A DNA stretch of 55,446 nt from the NCBI RefSeq assembly GCF_024448895.1, contig NZ_JAMOIC010000025.1:1-55446 (forward strand), in the 5' to 3' direction. Source of the stretch: Stutzerimonas stutzeri (lineage in GTDB: Bacteria > Pseudomonadota > Gammaproteobacteria > Pseudomonadales > Pseudomonadaceae). The position numbers and the translations under genes were made by a program. Shown here one piece after another: positions 1 through 8,327 of the stretch (the first letter of the stretch is position 1; each line of letters begins with the position of its first letter). Under the pieces are notes generated by a model, which searched no databases, had not been told where the DNA came from, and was given only the letters and a program-made list of their open reading frames with translations.

Positions 1-67
1 ATAGCTGCCCCTGGCGGCTGGCAGCTATTGCCGATAACTGCACTACCGCCAGCTGCAGGTTCGTGTA

Positions 68-435
68 AAAACTCTAATTTCGGCTCCCAGATGCGCTTGA
101 TGCCGGCCGCCAGTACACAGGCAGCTTGCGCGACAGCAGCCATTGCTGCTCAGCGACACGTCCTCGAACTCGAAGTCCTCCAGGGCACCGATGAAGTCGG
201 CGAACAGCGGGCTGATCAGCGGCGCACCACGGGTGATGTGCAGGGTGCGTAGATCGTTGACCTGCTTGAAGTACCCCACCGCCATTAGCAGTTTCGACAG
301 CGGCATAGCGTTCTTATCCGGGTGCAGTCGCTTGCCGTCGGGCACACAGTAGACGCAGGCGTAGTTGCAGGCAGTGGTTAGGCTCACACGCAGGGTACGC
401 AGTCGCCGGCCCTAAGCATCGACGATCTGGATGGA
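68..435 (-). pseudogene. Decayed MoaA-like radical SAM gene
   Basis: The reading frame carries the radical SAM cluster motif CNYACVYC followed by VPDGKRL, as in MoaA-family GTP cyclase-like proteins, and further on a degraded RITGGEPL-like stretch (HITRGAPL). It is broken in several places. An in-frame TAG sits just before GRRLRTLRVSLT, where relatives usually have an aromatic residue. After LSSNG the expected sequence moves to a second frame (LLSRKLPV) and then a third (VLAAGIKRI). Beyond that, similarity ends near position 68. It lies directly downstream of the XdhC gene on the same strand, so it once probably belonged to the same molybdoenzyme operon. A functional product is very unlikely. 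The breaks are read by eye from translated frames. Confidence 0.75.
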
Positions 436-455
436 CTGCGGTCGGCGCCTCGGCC

Positions 456-1451
456 TCAGAGTGCATCGCGTGGCCGGCCCCGGTAGACGCGGACGACATC
501 GGCGATGGCTGCCAGGGCGATCTCGGCCGGCGTCTTGCTTCCCAGCGCCAAGCCTACGGGCATGTGCAAGCGTGCGACTTCGGACTCGCTCAGGCCGCCG
601 ACGCGGCGCAGGCGTTCGGCACGGATGGCCGAGGTGCGTTGCGAGCCCATCACGCCGATGTAGAAGGCTGGCGTGCGCACAGCCTCGATCATCGCCAAGT
701 CGTCGATACGCGGATCGTGGGTCAGCGCCACAACTGCCGTGGCGCGGTGACAGCCATCGGCGGCGATGAACTGCGAGGGCAACTCCTTGCGCAGTTCGAC
801 GCCGGGCACAGCAAGCCCGGCATAGGCTTCCTCGCGCGGATCACAGACGATGACTTCGAAACCCAAGGTACGGGCGAACTCCGCACAGATCACCGAAACC
901 GGCGAGATGCCTGCAATGATCAAGCGCGCCGCCGGGCCGATGCGAATATGCAGCAAGCGCCCGTCTTCCGCCTCGACCACACGCGGGCCCAGACCATCGT
1001 CTTCGTACAAGGTTGCCTGCCCGTCATGCAGGTCGACGCTGCGGCGTAGATGCTGCTGGCCGCGCAGGGTCGCATGCAGGCGTTCCAGCTGCTCCCAGGT
1101 AGCGGAATCCGCCGGCAGACGCTCGATCAGAACCTTGAGAATACCGCCGCAGGGCAGCGATATGCGTGAGCCCTGTGGCCCATTCGGGTCGCCATAGCGC
1201 AGGACAGTGACTGCTTGCTCGAACTCACCTTCTTGCAGGCGTTCGAGAAAATCCTCCTCGACGCAACCGCCTGACAGCGAGCCAACATGGCCGCCGTCGC
1301 GCCGCGCTGCCAGCAGCGAACCGGGTTCGCGTGGCGACGAGCCGAAGGTGGCCAGCACAGTGCACAACCATACGGTATCCCCTGCCCGCGACCAGGTCAG
1401 AGACTGCTCGATAACCTGTAGATCCAGATGCTGCATCGTCAATCGCCCCAT
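456..1451 (-). CDS. XdhC/CoxF-family molybdoenzyme maturation protein
   Basis: A cytosolic accessory protein of the XdhC family, which binds molybdenum cofactor and helps sulfurate and insert it into xanthine dehydrogenase-type enzymes. The N-terminal XdhC/CoxI domain is visible in SSPREPGSLLAARRDG and GSLSGGCVEEDF. The C-terminal Rossmann-like XdhC_C domain contains DPREEAYAG, VVALTHDPRIDDLAM and FYIGVMGSQRT. Its length of about 330 residues is normal for the family. The first Met (1451) has no clear ribosome-binding site, and Met at 1436 (MQHLD) is an equally good start. No molybdoenzyme structural genes are adjacent. The only ones in the window are paoABC at 8.3-12.1 kb, which have their own XdhC at 12.6 kb, so this copy may serve another enzyme or be left over with the moaA remnant next to it. 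Confidence 0.9.
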   Translation of the reverse strand: MGRLTMQHLDLQVIEQSLTWSRAGDTVWLCTVLATFGSSPREPGSLLAARRDGGHVGSLSGGCVEEDFLERLQEGEFEQAVTVLRYGDPNGPQGSRISLPCGGILKVLIERLPADSATWEQLERLHATLRGQQHLRRSVDLHDGQATLYEDDGLGPRVVEAEDGRLLHIRIGPAARLIIAGISPVSVICAEFARTLGFEVIVCDPREEAYAGLAVPGVELRKELPSQFIAADGCHRATAVVALTHDPRIDDLAMIEAVRTPAFYIGVMGSQRTSAIRAERLRRVGGLSESEVARLHMPVGLALGSKTPAEIALAAIADVVRVYRGRPRDAL

Positions 1452-1565
1452 GTCTGATCAGCGGGTATCTACTTAATTGCCGCTGGGTTGCTACTGGTAA
1501 CGTCCACCACGGTGGGTACGCCACTGCCACGACTGATAATGAATCTACGCACGACAGCTGCTGCC

Positions 1566-2462
1566 CTATGGCCTGCTATAACGCAGCGCATCCACGACCA
1601 GGCTAAATGCCGGCGATGGCTGTCGGCGGCTCGGGTAGTACAGGTAGTAACCGGGAAATGGTGGACACCAATCCTCCAGCACGCGTACCAACCTGCCCTC
1701 CTCGATGTGCTGGGCGAATTCTTCTTCGGGTAGCCAGGCAACACCCAACCCTGCCAGCGCGGCATCCACGATATTGGGCGAAGTATTCAAGATCAGCTGT
1801 CCATCCACACGGACGTTCAACTGCTTGTCCTTGCGCTGAAAATCCCAGACGTAGAGCCCTCCTCCAGACTTCATGCGCATGTTGATGCAGTTGTGGTCGA
1901 TAAGCTCACGCGGCTTCTTAGGTTTCGGGTGCTTCGCAAAGTACGCCGGGGATGCCGCTACTGCCATGCGCAACGGCGGCCCGATTGGAATGGCGATCAT
2001 GTCCTTGTCAATGGTGTCGCCCATGCGCACCCCGGCATCGAAGCGATCAGCCACGATGTCGCGAAAGCCGTAGTTGATGTCGAACTCGACCTTGATGTCC
2101 GGATATTCCAGCAGCAAGTGGGTGAGCTTGGGCAGCAGCACTGTGCGCTGGATGTGATCTCCACAGGTAATGCGTACCGTGCCGCTTGGCTTATCGCGCA
2201 GTGCCGACAACTCGTCCAGTTCCGCCTCAATCTCGTCGAAGCGATTGCCAATGGCGTTCAGCAGGCGTTCTCCCGCCGCAGTGGGCGAGACGCTACGCGT
2301 CGTTCGGGTGAGCAAGCGGATCTGCAGCCTTGCCTCCAAGCCGCTTATCGCCTGACTCAATGCCGACTGCGTTACGCCCAGTTGGGCGGCGGCGCGAGTG
2401 AAGGTGCCCTCGCGCGCGACGGTGACGAAGGACAGCAGGTCGTTGAGGTTACGTTTGATCAT
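1566..2462 (-). CDS. LysR-family transcriptional regulator
   Basis: A 298-residue LysR-type regulator. The N-terminal winged helix-turn-helix is clear (FTRAAAQLGVTQSALSQAIS at about residues 21-40) and is followed by the LTRTTRSVSPTAAG linker typical of the CrgA-like branch. The C-terminal two-lobed effector domain includes the RFDAGVRMGD stretch and ends in PGYYLYYPSRRQPSPAF, a hallmark of this branch. It is divergent from the NepI-like exporter gene, with 219 bp between them that hold a direct repeat, so it probably controls that exporter and the genes behind it. It is closely similar in layout to the other LysR at 16.1 kb (same TRTTRSVS and YYPSRRQ motifs), suggesting paralogues. The inducer is not deducible. 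Confidence 0.93.
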   Translation of the reverse strand: MIKRNLNDLLSFVTVAREGTFTRAAAQLGVTQSALSQAISGLEARLQIRLLTRTTRSVSPTAAGERLLNAIGNRFDEIEAELDELSALRDKPSGTVRITCGDHIQRTVLLPKLTHLLLEYPDIKVEFDINYGFRDIVADRFDAGVRMGDTIDKDMIAIPIGPPLRMAVAASPAYFAKHPKPKKPRELIDHNCINMRMKSGGGLYVWDFQRKDKQLNVRVDGQLILNTSPNIVDAALAGLGVAWLPEEEFAQHIEEGRLVRVLEDWCPPFPGYYLYYPSRRQPSPAFSLVVDALRYSRP

Positions 2463-2483
2463 GGCTGAAGTTTCCCACGAATC

Positions 2484-2524
2484 ATTGATTAGTAGAGCTT
2501 ATATCCTTTTTAAGAATTGATTAG
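2484..2524. promoter_or_regulatory. Direct repeat ATTGATTAG in divergent promoter
   Basis: ATTGATTAG occurs at 2484-2492 and again at 2516-2524, 32 bp apart (about three helical turns), in the intergenic region between the LysR gene and the divergent MFS gene. This spacing and placement fit a LysR regulator binding two half-sites. The function is inference only. Confidence 0.4.
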
Positions 2525-2681
2525 CTAGTAACAGCTGGTCGCATGCCCGAACATTCAAATCCGAATAATCAACGTTGTTCTCCCCGGGAGCAGTAATTCC
2601 TGTCCTCTCCCTCGCCGCCCTCGCCGCCCTCGTCGAATCGGTGGCTTTTTTCTTCGTTAAATCTCAGAAAACTAGGTTTGC

Positions 2682-3893
2682 ATGACAGCCAACACAATCA
2701 ATACCGTCAACAAAGTCCCCGAGCAGTCGGGCTCCTGGAGTGGCGTTCTGGCCATTTCGGTATGCGCCTTCGCGCTGGTCGCATCGGAGTTCCTGCCGGT
2801 CAGCCTACTGACGCCCATCGCCGATGACTTGGGTGTTACCGAGGGTATGGCAGGCCAGGGCATTGCCATCTCGGGTGCCTTCGCCGTGCTCACCAGCCTG
2901 TTCATTTCTTCACTAGCCGGCAGCCTGAATCGCAAGACACTGTTGCTGGGACTGACGGCGGCGATGGGCGTATCCGGCGCCATCGTCGCGCTGGCGCCAA
3001 ACTACGTAACCTACATGCTCGGTCGGGCACTGATCGGCGTGGTGGTAGGCGGTTTCTGGTCGATGTCAGCTGCCACGGCGATGCGCCTGGTACCAAGCCG
3101 TGATGTGCCGCGGGCACTGGCACTGGTCAATGGGGGCAACGCACTGGCCACAGTGGTTGCCGCGCCGCTGGGCGCTTGGCTGGGGACTTTTATCGGTTGG
3201 CGCGGCGCCTTCCTCTGCCTGGTGCCAATCGCCCTGGTCGCACTGGCGTGGCAATGGAAAGCGCTGCCATCCATGCAGGCCGCCGCGCGCAGTTCCGGCT
3301 TGGGCAGTGCGTTAAAGGTATTCACCCTACTCAAGCGCCCCACCGTCATAATCGGCATGCTGGCCAGCAGCCTGTTCTTCATGGGGCAGTTCTCCTTGTT
3401 CACCTATGTGCGGCCGTTCCTGGAGACGGTCACCGACGTGCATGGCACCGACATTTCACTCGTGCTGCTGGTGATCGGTGCGGCGGGCTTCATCGGCACC
3501 CTGCTGATCGGTCGCGTGCTGCAGCGGCGCTTTTTTCAGACGCTGATAGTCATGCCATTGCTGATGGCTTTGATTGCCGTTGCCCTGACAGCCTTCGGTC
3601 ATTGGACCGCCATCGTTGTCGCCCTGCTGGGTTTGTGGGGGCTGATCGGTACCTCGGCCCCTGTCGGCTGGTGGTCCTGGATCGCCATGGTTTTCCCTAA
3701 GGATGCAGAAGCAGGTGGTGGCCTTTTCGTTGCCGTGGTTCAGCTTTCCATCGCTCTGGGGTCGACCCTCGGTGGCCTGCTGTTCGACCACAGTGGCTAT
3801 CAGGCGACCTTCTTAGCCAGTGCGGCCATGTTGTTGTTAGCGGCTTTTCTCGCTTTTCTCACCTCGCGCTCGCCGATGCTGCAAGCGGATTGA
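2682..3893 (+). CDS. NepI-like MFS exporter
   Basis: A 403-residue inner-membrane major facilitator with about 12 hydrophobic segments. The sequence closely follows the purine ribonucleoside exporter NepI of enterobacteria: EFLPVSLLTPIADDLGVTEG near residue 40, GGFWSMSAATAMRLVP near residue 122, and LGTFIGWRGAF after it. This group (DHA1) exports drugs, sugars or nucleosides by proton antiport. The start at 2682 is the first Met, with only a weak AGG upstream. It is transcribed divergently from the LysR gene and sits directly ahead of the secreted cyclophilin-like gene, separated by only 23 bp. The true substrate is unknown. A nucleoside-like substrate is only suggested by family resemblance. 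Confidence 0.85.
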   Translation: MTANTINTVNKVPEQSGSWSGVLAISVCAFALVASEFLPVSLLTPIADDLGVTEGMAGQGIAISGAFAVLTSLFISSLAGSLNRKTLLLGLTAAMGVSGAIVALAPNYVTYMLGRALIGVVVGGFWSMSAATAMRLVPSRDVPRALALVNGGNALATVVAAPLGAWLGTFIGWRGAFLCLVPIALVALAWQWKALPSMQAAARSSGLGSALKVFTLLKRPTVIIGMLASSLFFMGQFSLFTYVRPFLETVTDVHGTDISLVLLVIGAAGFIGTLLIGRVLQRRFFQTLIVMPLLMALIAVALTAFGHWTAIVVALLGLWGLIGTSAPVGWWSWIAMVFPKDAEAGGGLFVAVVQLSIALGSTLGGLLFDHSGYQATFLASAAMLLLAAFLAFLTSRSPMLQAD

Positions 3894-3916
3894 GCCAAGC
3901 CATGCCCGGAGGCCCT

Positions 3917-4462
3917 ATGACCACGAGCGTCGTTATCTCCCGTAGTAGCCACTGTCGAGCGCAGATTGAACATCGCTCCGCACGAGGCGTGCGTGCCCTA
4001 CGCGTGTTGGGCCTGCTGTCCAGCCTGTTCATCCTTTGCGGGAGCGGAGAGGCGTTGGCCGCTCCCAGCGTCATCTCGACTACTGCAGCAACGCCAACTG
4101 TTCAATCGGAGGAATCTCGTATGTGGATGACCGTCGGCGAACGTCGCTTCGCCATTACCATGCCCGACACCGAAGCTGCTCGCGCCTTTGCCGCCATGCT
4201 GCCGCTCACGATCGACATGCCCGATCTGAACAGCAACGAGAAGCACGCCAAGCTGCCGAAGGCGTTACCCACGAGCACCATTCGTCCCGGCACGATCCAC
4301 AACGGCGATCTCATGCTCTACGGGGCGCAGACGCTGGTTGTCTTCTACCTGACATTCAATTCGAGCTACTCGTACACGCGCCTGGGGCGTATCGACGACC
4401 CTACAGATTTGGCGCAGGTGCTTGGCAGGGGAACCGCGCGAATCACCTTCTCAAGGGACTGA
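3917..4462 (+). CDS. Secreted cyclophilin-like fold protein
   Basis: A 181-residue protein with an N-terminal signal peptide (basic start, hydrophobic LGLLSSLFILCGSG, cleavage after EALA near residue 44). The mature part matches the small bacterial cyclophilin-like family (DUF/Cyclophil_like type): TVGERRFAITMPDTEAARAF, the LPLTIDMPDLN turn and DLMLYGAQTLVVFY. Peptidyl-prolyl isomerase activity is not established for this family. In-frame TTG (3890) and ATG (3902) lie upstream. ATG 3917 was chosen because GGAGG sits at 3908-3912, although the spacing of 4 nt is short. It follows the MFS gene closely and probably shares its transcript. Genes of this kind often occur beside aldo/keto reductase and alpha/beta hydrolase genes, as here. 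Confidence 0.75.
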   Translation: MTTSVVISRSSHCRAQIEHRSARGVRALRVLGLLSSLFILCGSGEALAAPSVISTTAATPTVQSEESRMWMTVGERRFAITMPDTEAARAFAAMLPLTIDMPDLNSNEKHAKLPKALPTSTIRPGTIHNGDLMLYGAQTLVVFYLTFNSSYSYTRLGRIDDPTDLAQVLGRGTARITFSRD

Positions 4463-4602
4463 TTTTCCTGCGGCGGCACAGTTTTCCATTAGTTCCCAAT
4501 ACCCAATTGCGACAGATCGGCAGCCTACCGTTGACCTGCGAAGGTGATAACGAACGGTTCTGCGCATTTGCACCAATCATCAACTAAGCGAAGGAAAACA
4601 CG

Positions 4603-5730
4603 ATGAACGAAGCAACCCTGAACCTGACGAGCATCAAACCGAGCAGAACCCTCCGGGATTTCTTCCATGGCTCCCTCCTTGTCGGCCTGGCTGCGGCCTT
4701 CGGCGGTGAGATGGCGCAGGCGCAAGCATCCTCGGCAATGGTTGAGATGGACGGTCTGCAACTGACCCAAGAATGGGACAAGGTGTTTGCCAAGAGCGAG
4801 AAGGTCGATCATCAGAAGGTAACCTTCAAGAACCGCTACGGCATCACCCTCGCAGGCGACCTGTATCTGCCGCAGAATCGAGGCAACCAGCGGTTGGCGG
4901 CGCTCGTCGTCGGCGGTCCCTTCGGTGCGGTGAAGGAGCAATCTTCGGGCCTTTATGCGCAAACCATGGCCGAGCGCGGCTTCGTCACGTTGGCTTTCGA
5001 CGGCTCATATACCGGGGAAAGCGGCGGTGAGCCGCGCAACGTCGCTTCGCCGGATATCAACACCGAAGACTTCATGGCTGCAGTGGATTTCATCGGCCTG
5101 CAATCCTACGTTGATCGTGAGCGCATAGGCGTCATCGGCATCTGCGGCTGGGGCGGTATGGCCTTGAACGCCGTGGCGGCCGATAAGCGCGTCAAGGCCG
5201 TCGTCGCTAGCTCCATGTACGACATGACCCGCGTCATGTCCAAAGGTTACAACGACAGCGTGACCGCCGAGCAGCGTGCGCAGACCCTGGAACAACTGAG
5301 TCGGCAGCGCTGGGACGATGCGCAGAACGGTAAACCCGCCTACCAACCGGACTACAACAAGCTGAAGGGCGGCGAGCCGCAGTTCCTGGTCGACTATGCC
5401 GACTACTACATGACGCCGCGTGGCTACCACCCGCGAGCCGTCAACTCGGGCAATGCCTGGACGATGACTACGCCACTGTCGTTTATGAACATGCCGATCC
5501 TGACCTACATCCAGGAGATTTCGCCGCGTCCCATCCTGTTCGTTCACGGTGAGAACGCTCATTCGCGTTATTTCGCCGAGACCGCCTATGCAGCCGCAGC
5601 AGAACCCAAGGAGCTGGTGATCGTTCCGGGTGCCAACCACGTGGACCTATACGACCGCATGGACAGAATTCCCTTCGACAAGATGACGAGCTTTTTCAGC
5701 GAACATCTGAAGCAAGCCGCAGCTGAATGA
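4603..5730 (+). CDS. Exported YcjY-like alpha/beta hydrolase
   Basis: A 375-residue alpha/beta hydrolase with a probable N-terminal export signal (hydrophobic SLLVGLAAAFGG, then AQAQA near residue 42). The core resembles E. coli YcjY and dienelactone hydrolase: ALVVGGPFGAVKEQ near the oxyanion region, SGGEPRNV near residue 140, and a nucleophile elbow GICGWGG in which the nucleophile position is Cys181, not Ser. A likely catalytic His lies in GANHVDLYD near the C terminus. The ribosome-binding site AAGGA at 4590-4594 fits ATG 4603. A shorter paralogue with the same elbow type lies at 20.5-21.6 kb. The substrate is unknown. The cysteine elbow points to lactone- or thioester-type chemistry, but this is inference. 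Confidence 0.85.
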   Translation: MNEATLNLTSIKPSRTLRDFFHGSLLVGLAAAFGGEMAQAQASSAMVEMDGLQLTQEWDKVFAKSEKVDHQKVTFKNRYGITLAGDLYLPQNRGNQRLAALVVGGPFGAVKEQSSGLYAQTMAERGFVTLAFDGSYTGESGGEPRNVASPDINTEDFMAAVDFIGLQSYVDRERIGVIGICGWGGMALNAVAADKRVKAVVASSMYDMTRVMSKGYNDSVTAEQRAQTLEQLSRQRWDDAQNGKPAYQPDYNKLKGGEPQFLVDYADYYMTPRGYHPRAVNSGNAWTMTTPLSFMNMPILTYIQEISPRPILFVHGENAHSRYFAETAYAAAAEPKELVIVPGANHVDLYDRMDRIPFDKMTSFFSEHLKQAAAE

Positions 5731-5789
5731 ACAAGGCAATCCCCGGCTTAGCCAGGGGATATTTACTTACCATCAGGAGCACAGAGACC

Positions 5790-6326
5790 ATGAACACTCG
5801 GCGTTTGCCCCTGCTCACCAGGCTTACGATGCTCGCCTCGCTCTGCCTGGCTTCGCTGTCGGCAACCCCGGCGTTCGCGCATCATGGCTGGGCAGCCTTC
5901 GAGACGGATCGCCTCGTCTACATTTCCGGGACAGTGTCATCGCAGGGTGTTTGGGGCAATCCGCACTCGCTCTTCGATGTGACCTTGGATCAGAACCTGC
6001 CTACCCACACACCCACTCTGGCGATTCCCGAGCAGTTGCAAGATCTTGAGGACAGCGTTCGGGTCAATGCCGCGCCCTCGTACAAAGGCCCTCATCAGAA
6101 ATTAGAGGTTGTCATTGCCCCTCCTGCCTGGTCAGGCCGATGGGGTTTGGGACGTGCGCTGAAGATAGGCGAGCGCTTCCAGGGAGTCGGCTACATCAAC
6201 CGAACAGACGATGCTTTGTTTCGGCCGGTTGTATTCTGGTACGGGGATGATGCGGTACCGGTGAACCAAGTACTCGGTAATACGCTTCCGGTTCGTGCGC
6301 CGCTGCCTGACTCCAGAAGGAATTGA
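5790..6326 (+). CDS. DUF6152-type periplasmic protein
   Basis: A 178-residue exported protein. ATG 5790 was chosen because AGGAG lies at 5775-5779, and from there a clean signal peptide runs to TPAFA|HHGWAAF near residue 32. The mature start HHGWAAFETDR and the following VYISGTVSSQGVWGNPHS are characteristic of the DUF6152 family, whose members carry a conserved His-His at the mature N terminus. A metal- or copper-related role is possible from the histidines but not shown. The gene lies 60 bp after the hydrolase and overlaps nothing. The DUF6644 membrane protein follows immediately, and the two families recur as neighbours, suggesting a shared envelope function. Confidence 0.75.
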   Translation: MNTRRLPLLTRLTMLASLCLASLSATPAFAHHGWAAFETDRLVYISGTVSSQGVWGNPHSLFDVTLDQNLPTHTPTLAIPEQLQDLEDSVRVNAAPSYKGPHQKLEVVIAPPAWSGRWGLGRALKIGERFQGVGYINRTDDALFRPVVFWYGDDAVPVNQVLGNTLPVRAPLPDSRRN

Positions 6327-6330
6327 GCTG

Positions 6331-6828
6331 GTGCATATGCCTGACTTGCTCAACGCATGGCTGACGCTGCTGCAGGACTCATCGCTGGGCGAGACGGTAA
6401 GAAATGCCCAATTTCTTTATCCCGTTCTTGAGTCCGTACATATCCTTGGGATCGCGCTACTTGTGGGGCCAGCTTTCACGTTCGATCTTCGACTGTTGGG
6501 GGCTGGTCACCGCGTCGTGCCAGTAATCACCGCCGCGCGTTATCTACTACCCCTCTCCCACATTGGTCTGGCAATTGTCGCAATAACGGGTATTGCACTG
6601 TTCAGTGCACAGGCGACCGTGGTTGCCGCCGCTGTTGCGGCGCCGTGGAAGCTCGGACTTATCGTTATTGCCGGCATCAATGTTCTGCTGTTCCACAAGG
6701 GCATCTACCGGACAGTGAGTTCTTGGGACTTAGACACCCCTGCCCCACTGTCTGCGAAGGTTTCTGCATTGATCTCGGCTTTTGCCTGGACGGGAGTCAT
6801 CGTCGCAGGGCGTTTTCTGGCGTACTGA
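6331..6828 (+). CDS. DUF6644-type integral membrane protein
   Basis: A membrane protein of about 165 residues with four hydrophobic segments, matching the DUF6644 type: PVLESVHILGIALLVGP in the first helix, LLPLSHIGLAIVAITG, APWKLGLIVIAGINVLLFH and a last helix ending RFLAY. The conserved His residues in helix 1 (ESVHILG), helix 2 (PLSHIG) and helix 3 (LLFHKG) could ligate haem or metal, which is inference. The start is taken as GTG 6331 because AGAAGGA at 6315-6321 is correctly spaced. ATG 6337 is an alternative. It begins 5 nt after the stop of the DUF6152 gene and is probably translated from the same mRNA. The function is unknown. Confidence 0.72.
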   Translation: MHMPDLLNAWLTLLQDSSLGETVRNAQFLYPVLESVHILGIALLVGPAFTFDLRLLGAGHRVVPVITAARYLLPLSHIGLAIVAITGIALFSAQATVVAAAVAAPWKLGLIVIAGINVLLFHKGIYRTVSSWDLDTPAPLSAKVSALISAFAWTGVIVAGRFLAY

Positions 6829-7026
6829 CTTTGAGACCGCCAAATTCCATCTCCTATAACGAAAATCAACTCGAAGGTGTTCACCAGGTCATAGCGGACT
6901 AATACGCAGTAGCAGCGCGACAAGCAGCGCATTCGCTATGAATAAGACCTACCGGGATCTGCTTGGCCAACCGCATGTGCGCCAAGTAAATGAAGCTCGC
7001 GTAAACGCAACTCAGGTGCTCTCTGC

Positions 7027-8187
7027 ATGAAAAGATTCTGGCGTCGTTTCTTCGTGGTTCTAATAAGCATGGCCGGCCTCGGCGTAGTAGGTGTTATCGG
7101 CTACCTGCAGCATCCCGTATTCGGGGAGCTCCCCAGTGGAGAGCGGCTGGCACGCATCGAGCGCTCGATTAACCACGCCAATGGCGCGTTCCGCAACCAG
7201 ATCGACACGCCCATGCGAACGACCGACCAGTCGGAGTGGTCGATGTGGATGCAAACCATTTTCGGAGAAAAAGGCCAGCCTCGCCCGCCGGGGCCCATCC
7301 CGGTCGTTAAAACCAACCTCAAGACACTCAACCCCTTTGAGGATCTGGTGATCTGGCTCGGGCATTCGTCCTATTTCGTGCAACTGGGAGGACAGCGCAT
7401 TCTGATCGATCCGGTGTTCAGCACCAACGCGGCGCCCATTCCCATGGCGAACAGAGCCTTTGACGGAACCAGTCTCTACACGGCCGACGACCTACCGGAG
7501 ATCGATGCGCTGCTGATCAGTCACGACCACTACGACCATCTGGATTATCCGAGCATTCAGGCGCTCATGCCCAAGGTTCGGCAGGTGATCGTGGGATTGG
7601 GCGTTGGGGCGCATTTCGAGGCTTGGGGCTTTAGTTCGCGCAGCGTGCACGAGGTCGACTGGAATGAGAGCGTAGCGCTGGGGCGGCAATTGAAGATCCA
7701 CGCGACCCCGGCCCGCCACTACTCAGGGCGTACCCTGAAACGCAACCAGTCGCTGTGGGTCGGCTACGCGCTGATCTCAGCCGAGCGCCGCGTGTTCTTC
7801 AGCGGCGATACGGGCTACGGCCCACACTTCACCGAGATCGGCCAGCGACTCGGCCCGTTCGATTGGGTGGCACTAGACATGGGTCAGTATGACCCGCGTT
7901 GGGCCAGCGTCCACATGAACCCCGAACAGGCCGCGCAGGCGACCGAAGAACTGCGGGCGAAGGCGCTAACGCCAGCGCATGCTGGGCGTTTCTCGATCTC
8001 GCCCCACAACTGGGACGATCCATTCAAACGCATCAGCGTGGCAAGCCAAGGACGCGCCTATGCGTTGTGGACACCGGAGATCGGCCGACCGACCTATTTG
8101 GACGGCCGTGCGCAGAGATTTACGTCCTGGTGGGCAGCAGCATTAGGCAGCGAAAATCAGCTCGCAACTGCTTTTAAGGAACCATAG
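7027..8187 (+). CDS. Membrane-anchored MBL-fold hydrolase (UlaG/NAPE-PLD-like)
   Basis: A 386-residue metallo-beta-lactamase-fold protein. An N-terminal hydrophobic segment (about residues 8-27) follows a basic start and has no obvious cleavage site, so the protein is likely anchored facing the periplasm. The metal site is clear: HDHYDH at 166-171, a further His in TPARHYSGR, Asp in FFSGDTGYG, and a C-terminal His in LTPAHAGRFSIS. WLGHSSYFVQLGG and LIDPVF are typical of the UlaG / N-acylphosphatidylethanolamine phospholipase D-like branch. The ribosome-binding site is weak. It lies about 200 bp after the DUF6644 gene on the same strand and may have its own promoter. Phosphodiesterase or lactone hydrolysis is possible, with the substrate unknown. 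Confidence 0.85.
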   Translation: MKRFWRRFFVVLISMAGLGVVGVIGYLQHPVFGELPSGERLARIERSINHANGAFRNQIDTPMRTTDQSEWSMWMQTIFGEKGQPRPPGPIPVVKTNLKTLNPFEDLVIWLGHSSYFVQLGGQRILIDPVFSTNAAPIPMANRAFDGTSLYTADDLPEIDALLISHDHYDHLDYPSIQALMPKVRQVIVGLGVGAHFEAWGFSSRSVHEVDWNESVALGRQLKIHATPARHYSGRTLKRNQSLWVGYALISAERRVFFSGDTGYGPHFTEIGQRLGPFDWVALDMGQYDPRWASVHMNPEQAAQATEELRAKALTPAHAGRFSISPHNWDDPFKRISVASQGRAYALWTPEIGRPTYLDGRAQRFTSWWAAALGSENQLATAFKEP

Positions 8188-8327
8188 CGGTTAGCTCGTC
8201 GCCCGGTTACCAGAGTGGCGCCTGCATAAAGCGGCCCTGACAGGCGTTGATTTCGATGTACTAAGCACCCGGACACCCCGCGGCCACGTTAACGCGTCGA
8301 GAACAGCTTCCTTACCCGCTCGCAGGC

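Noticed and set aside
2609-2640. Short CGCCGCCCT repeat before the NepI-like gene
   Set aside because: It has only two to three imperfect copies and is likely low-complexity sequence without a clear role.
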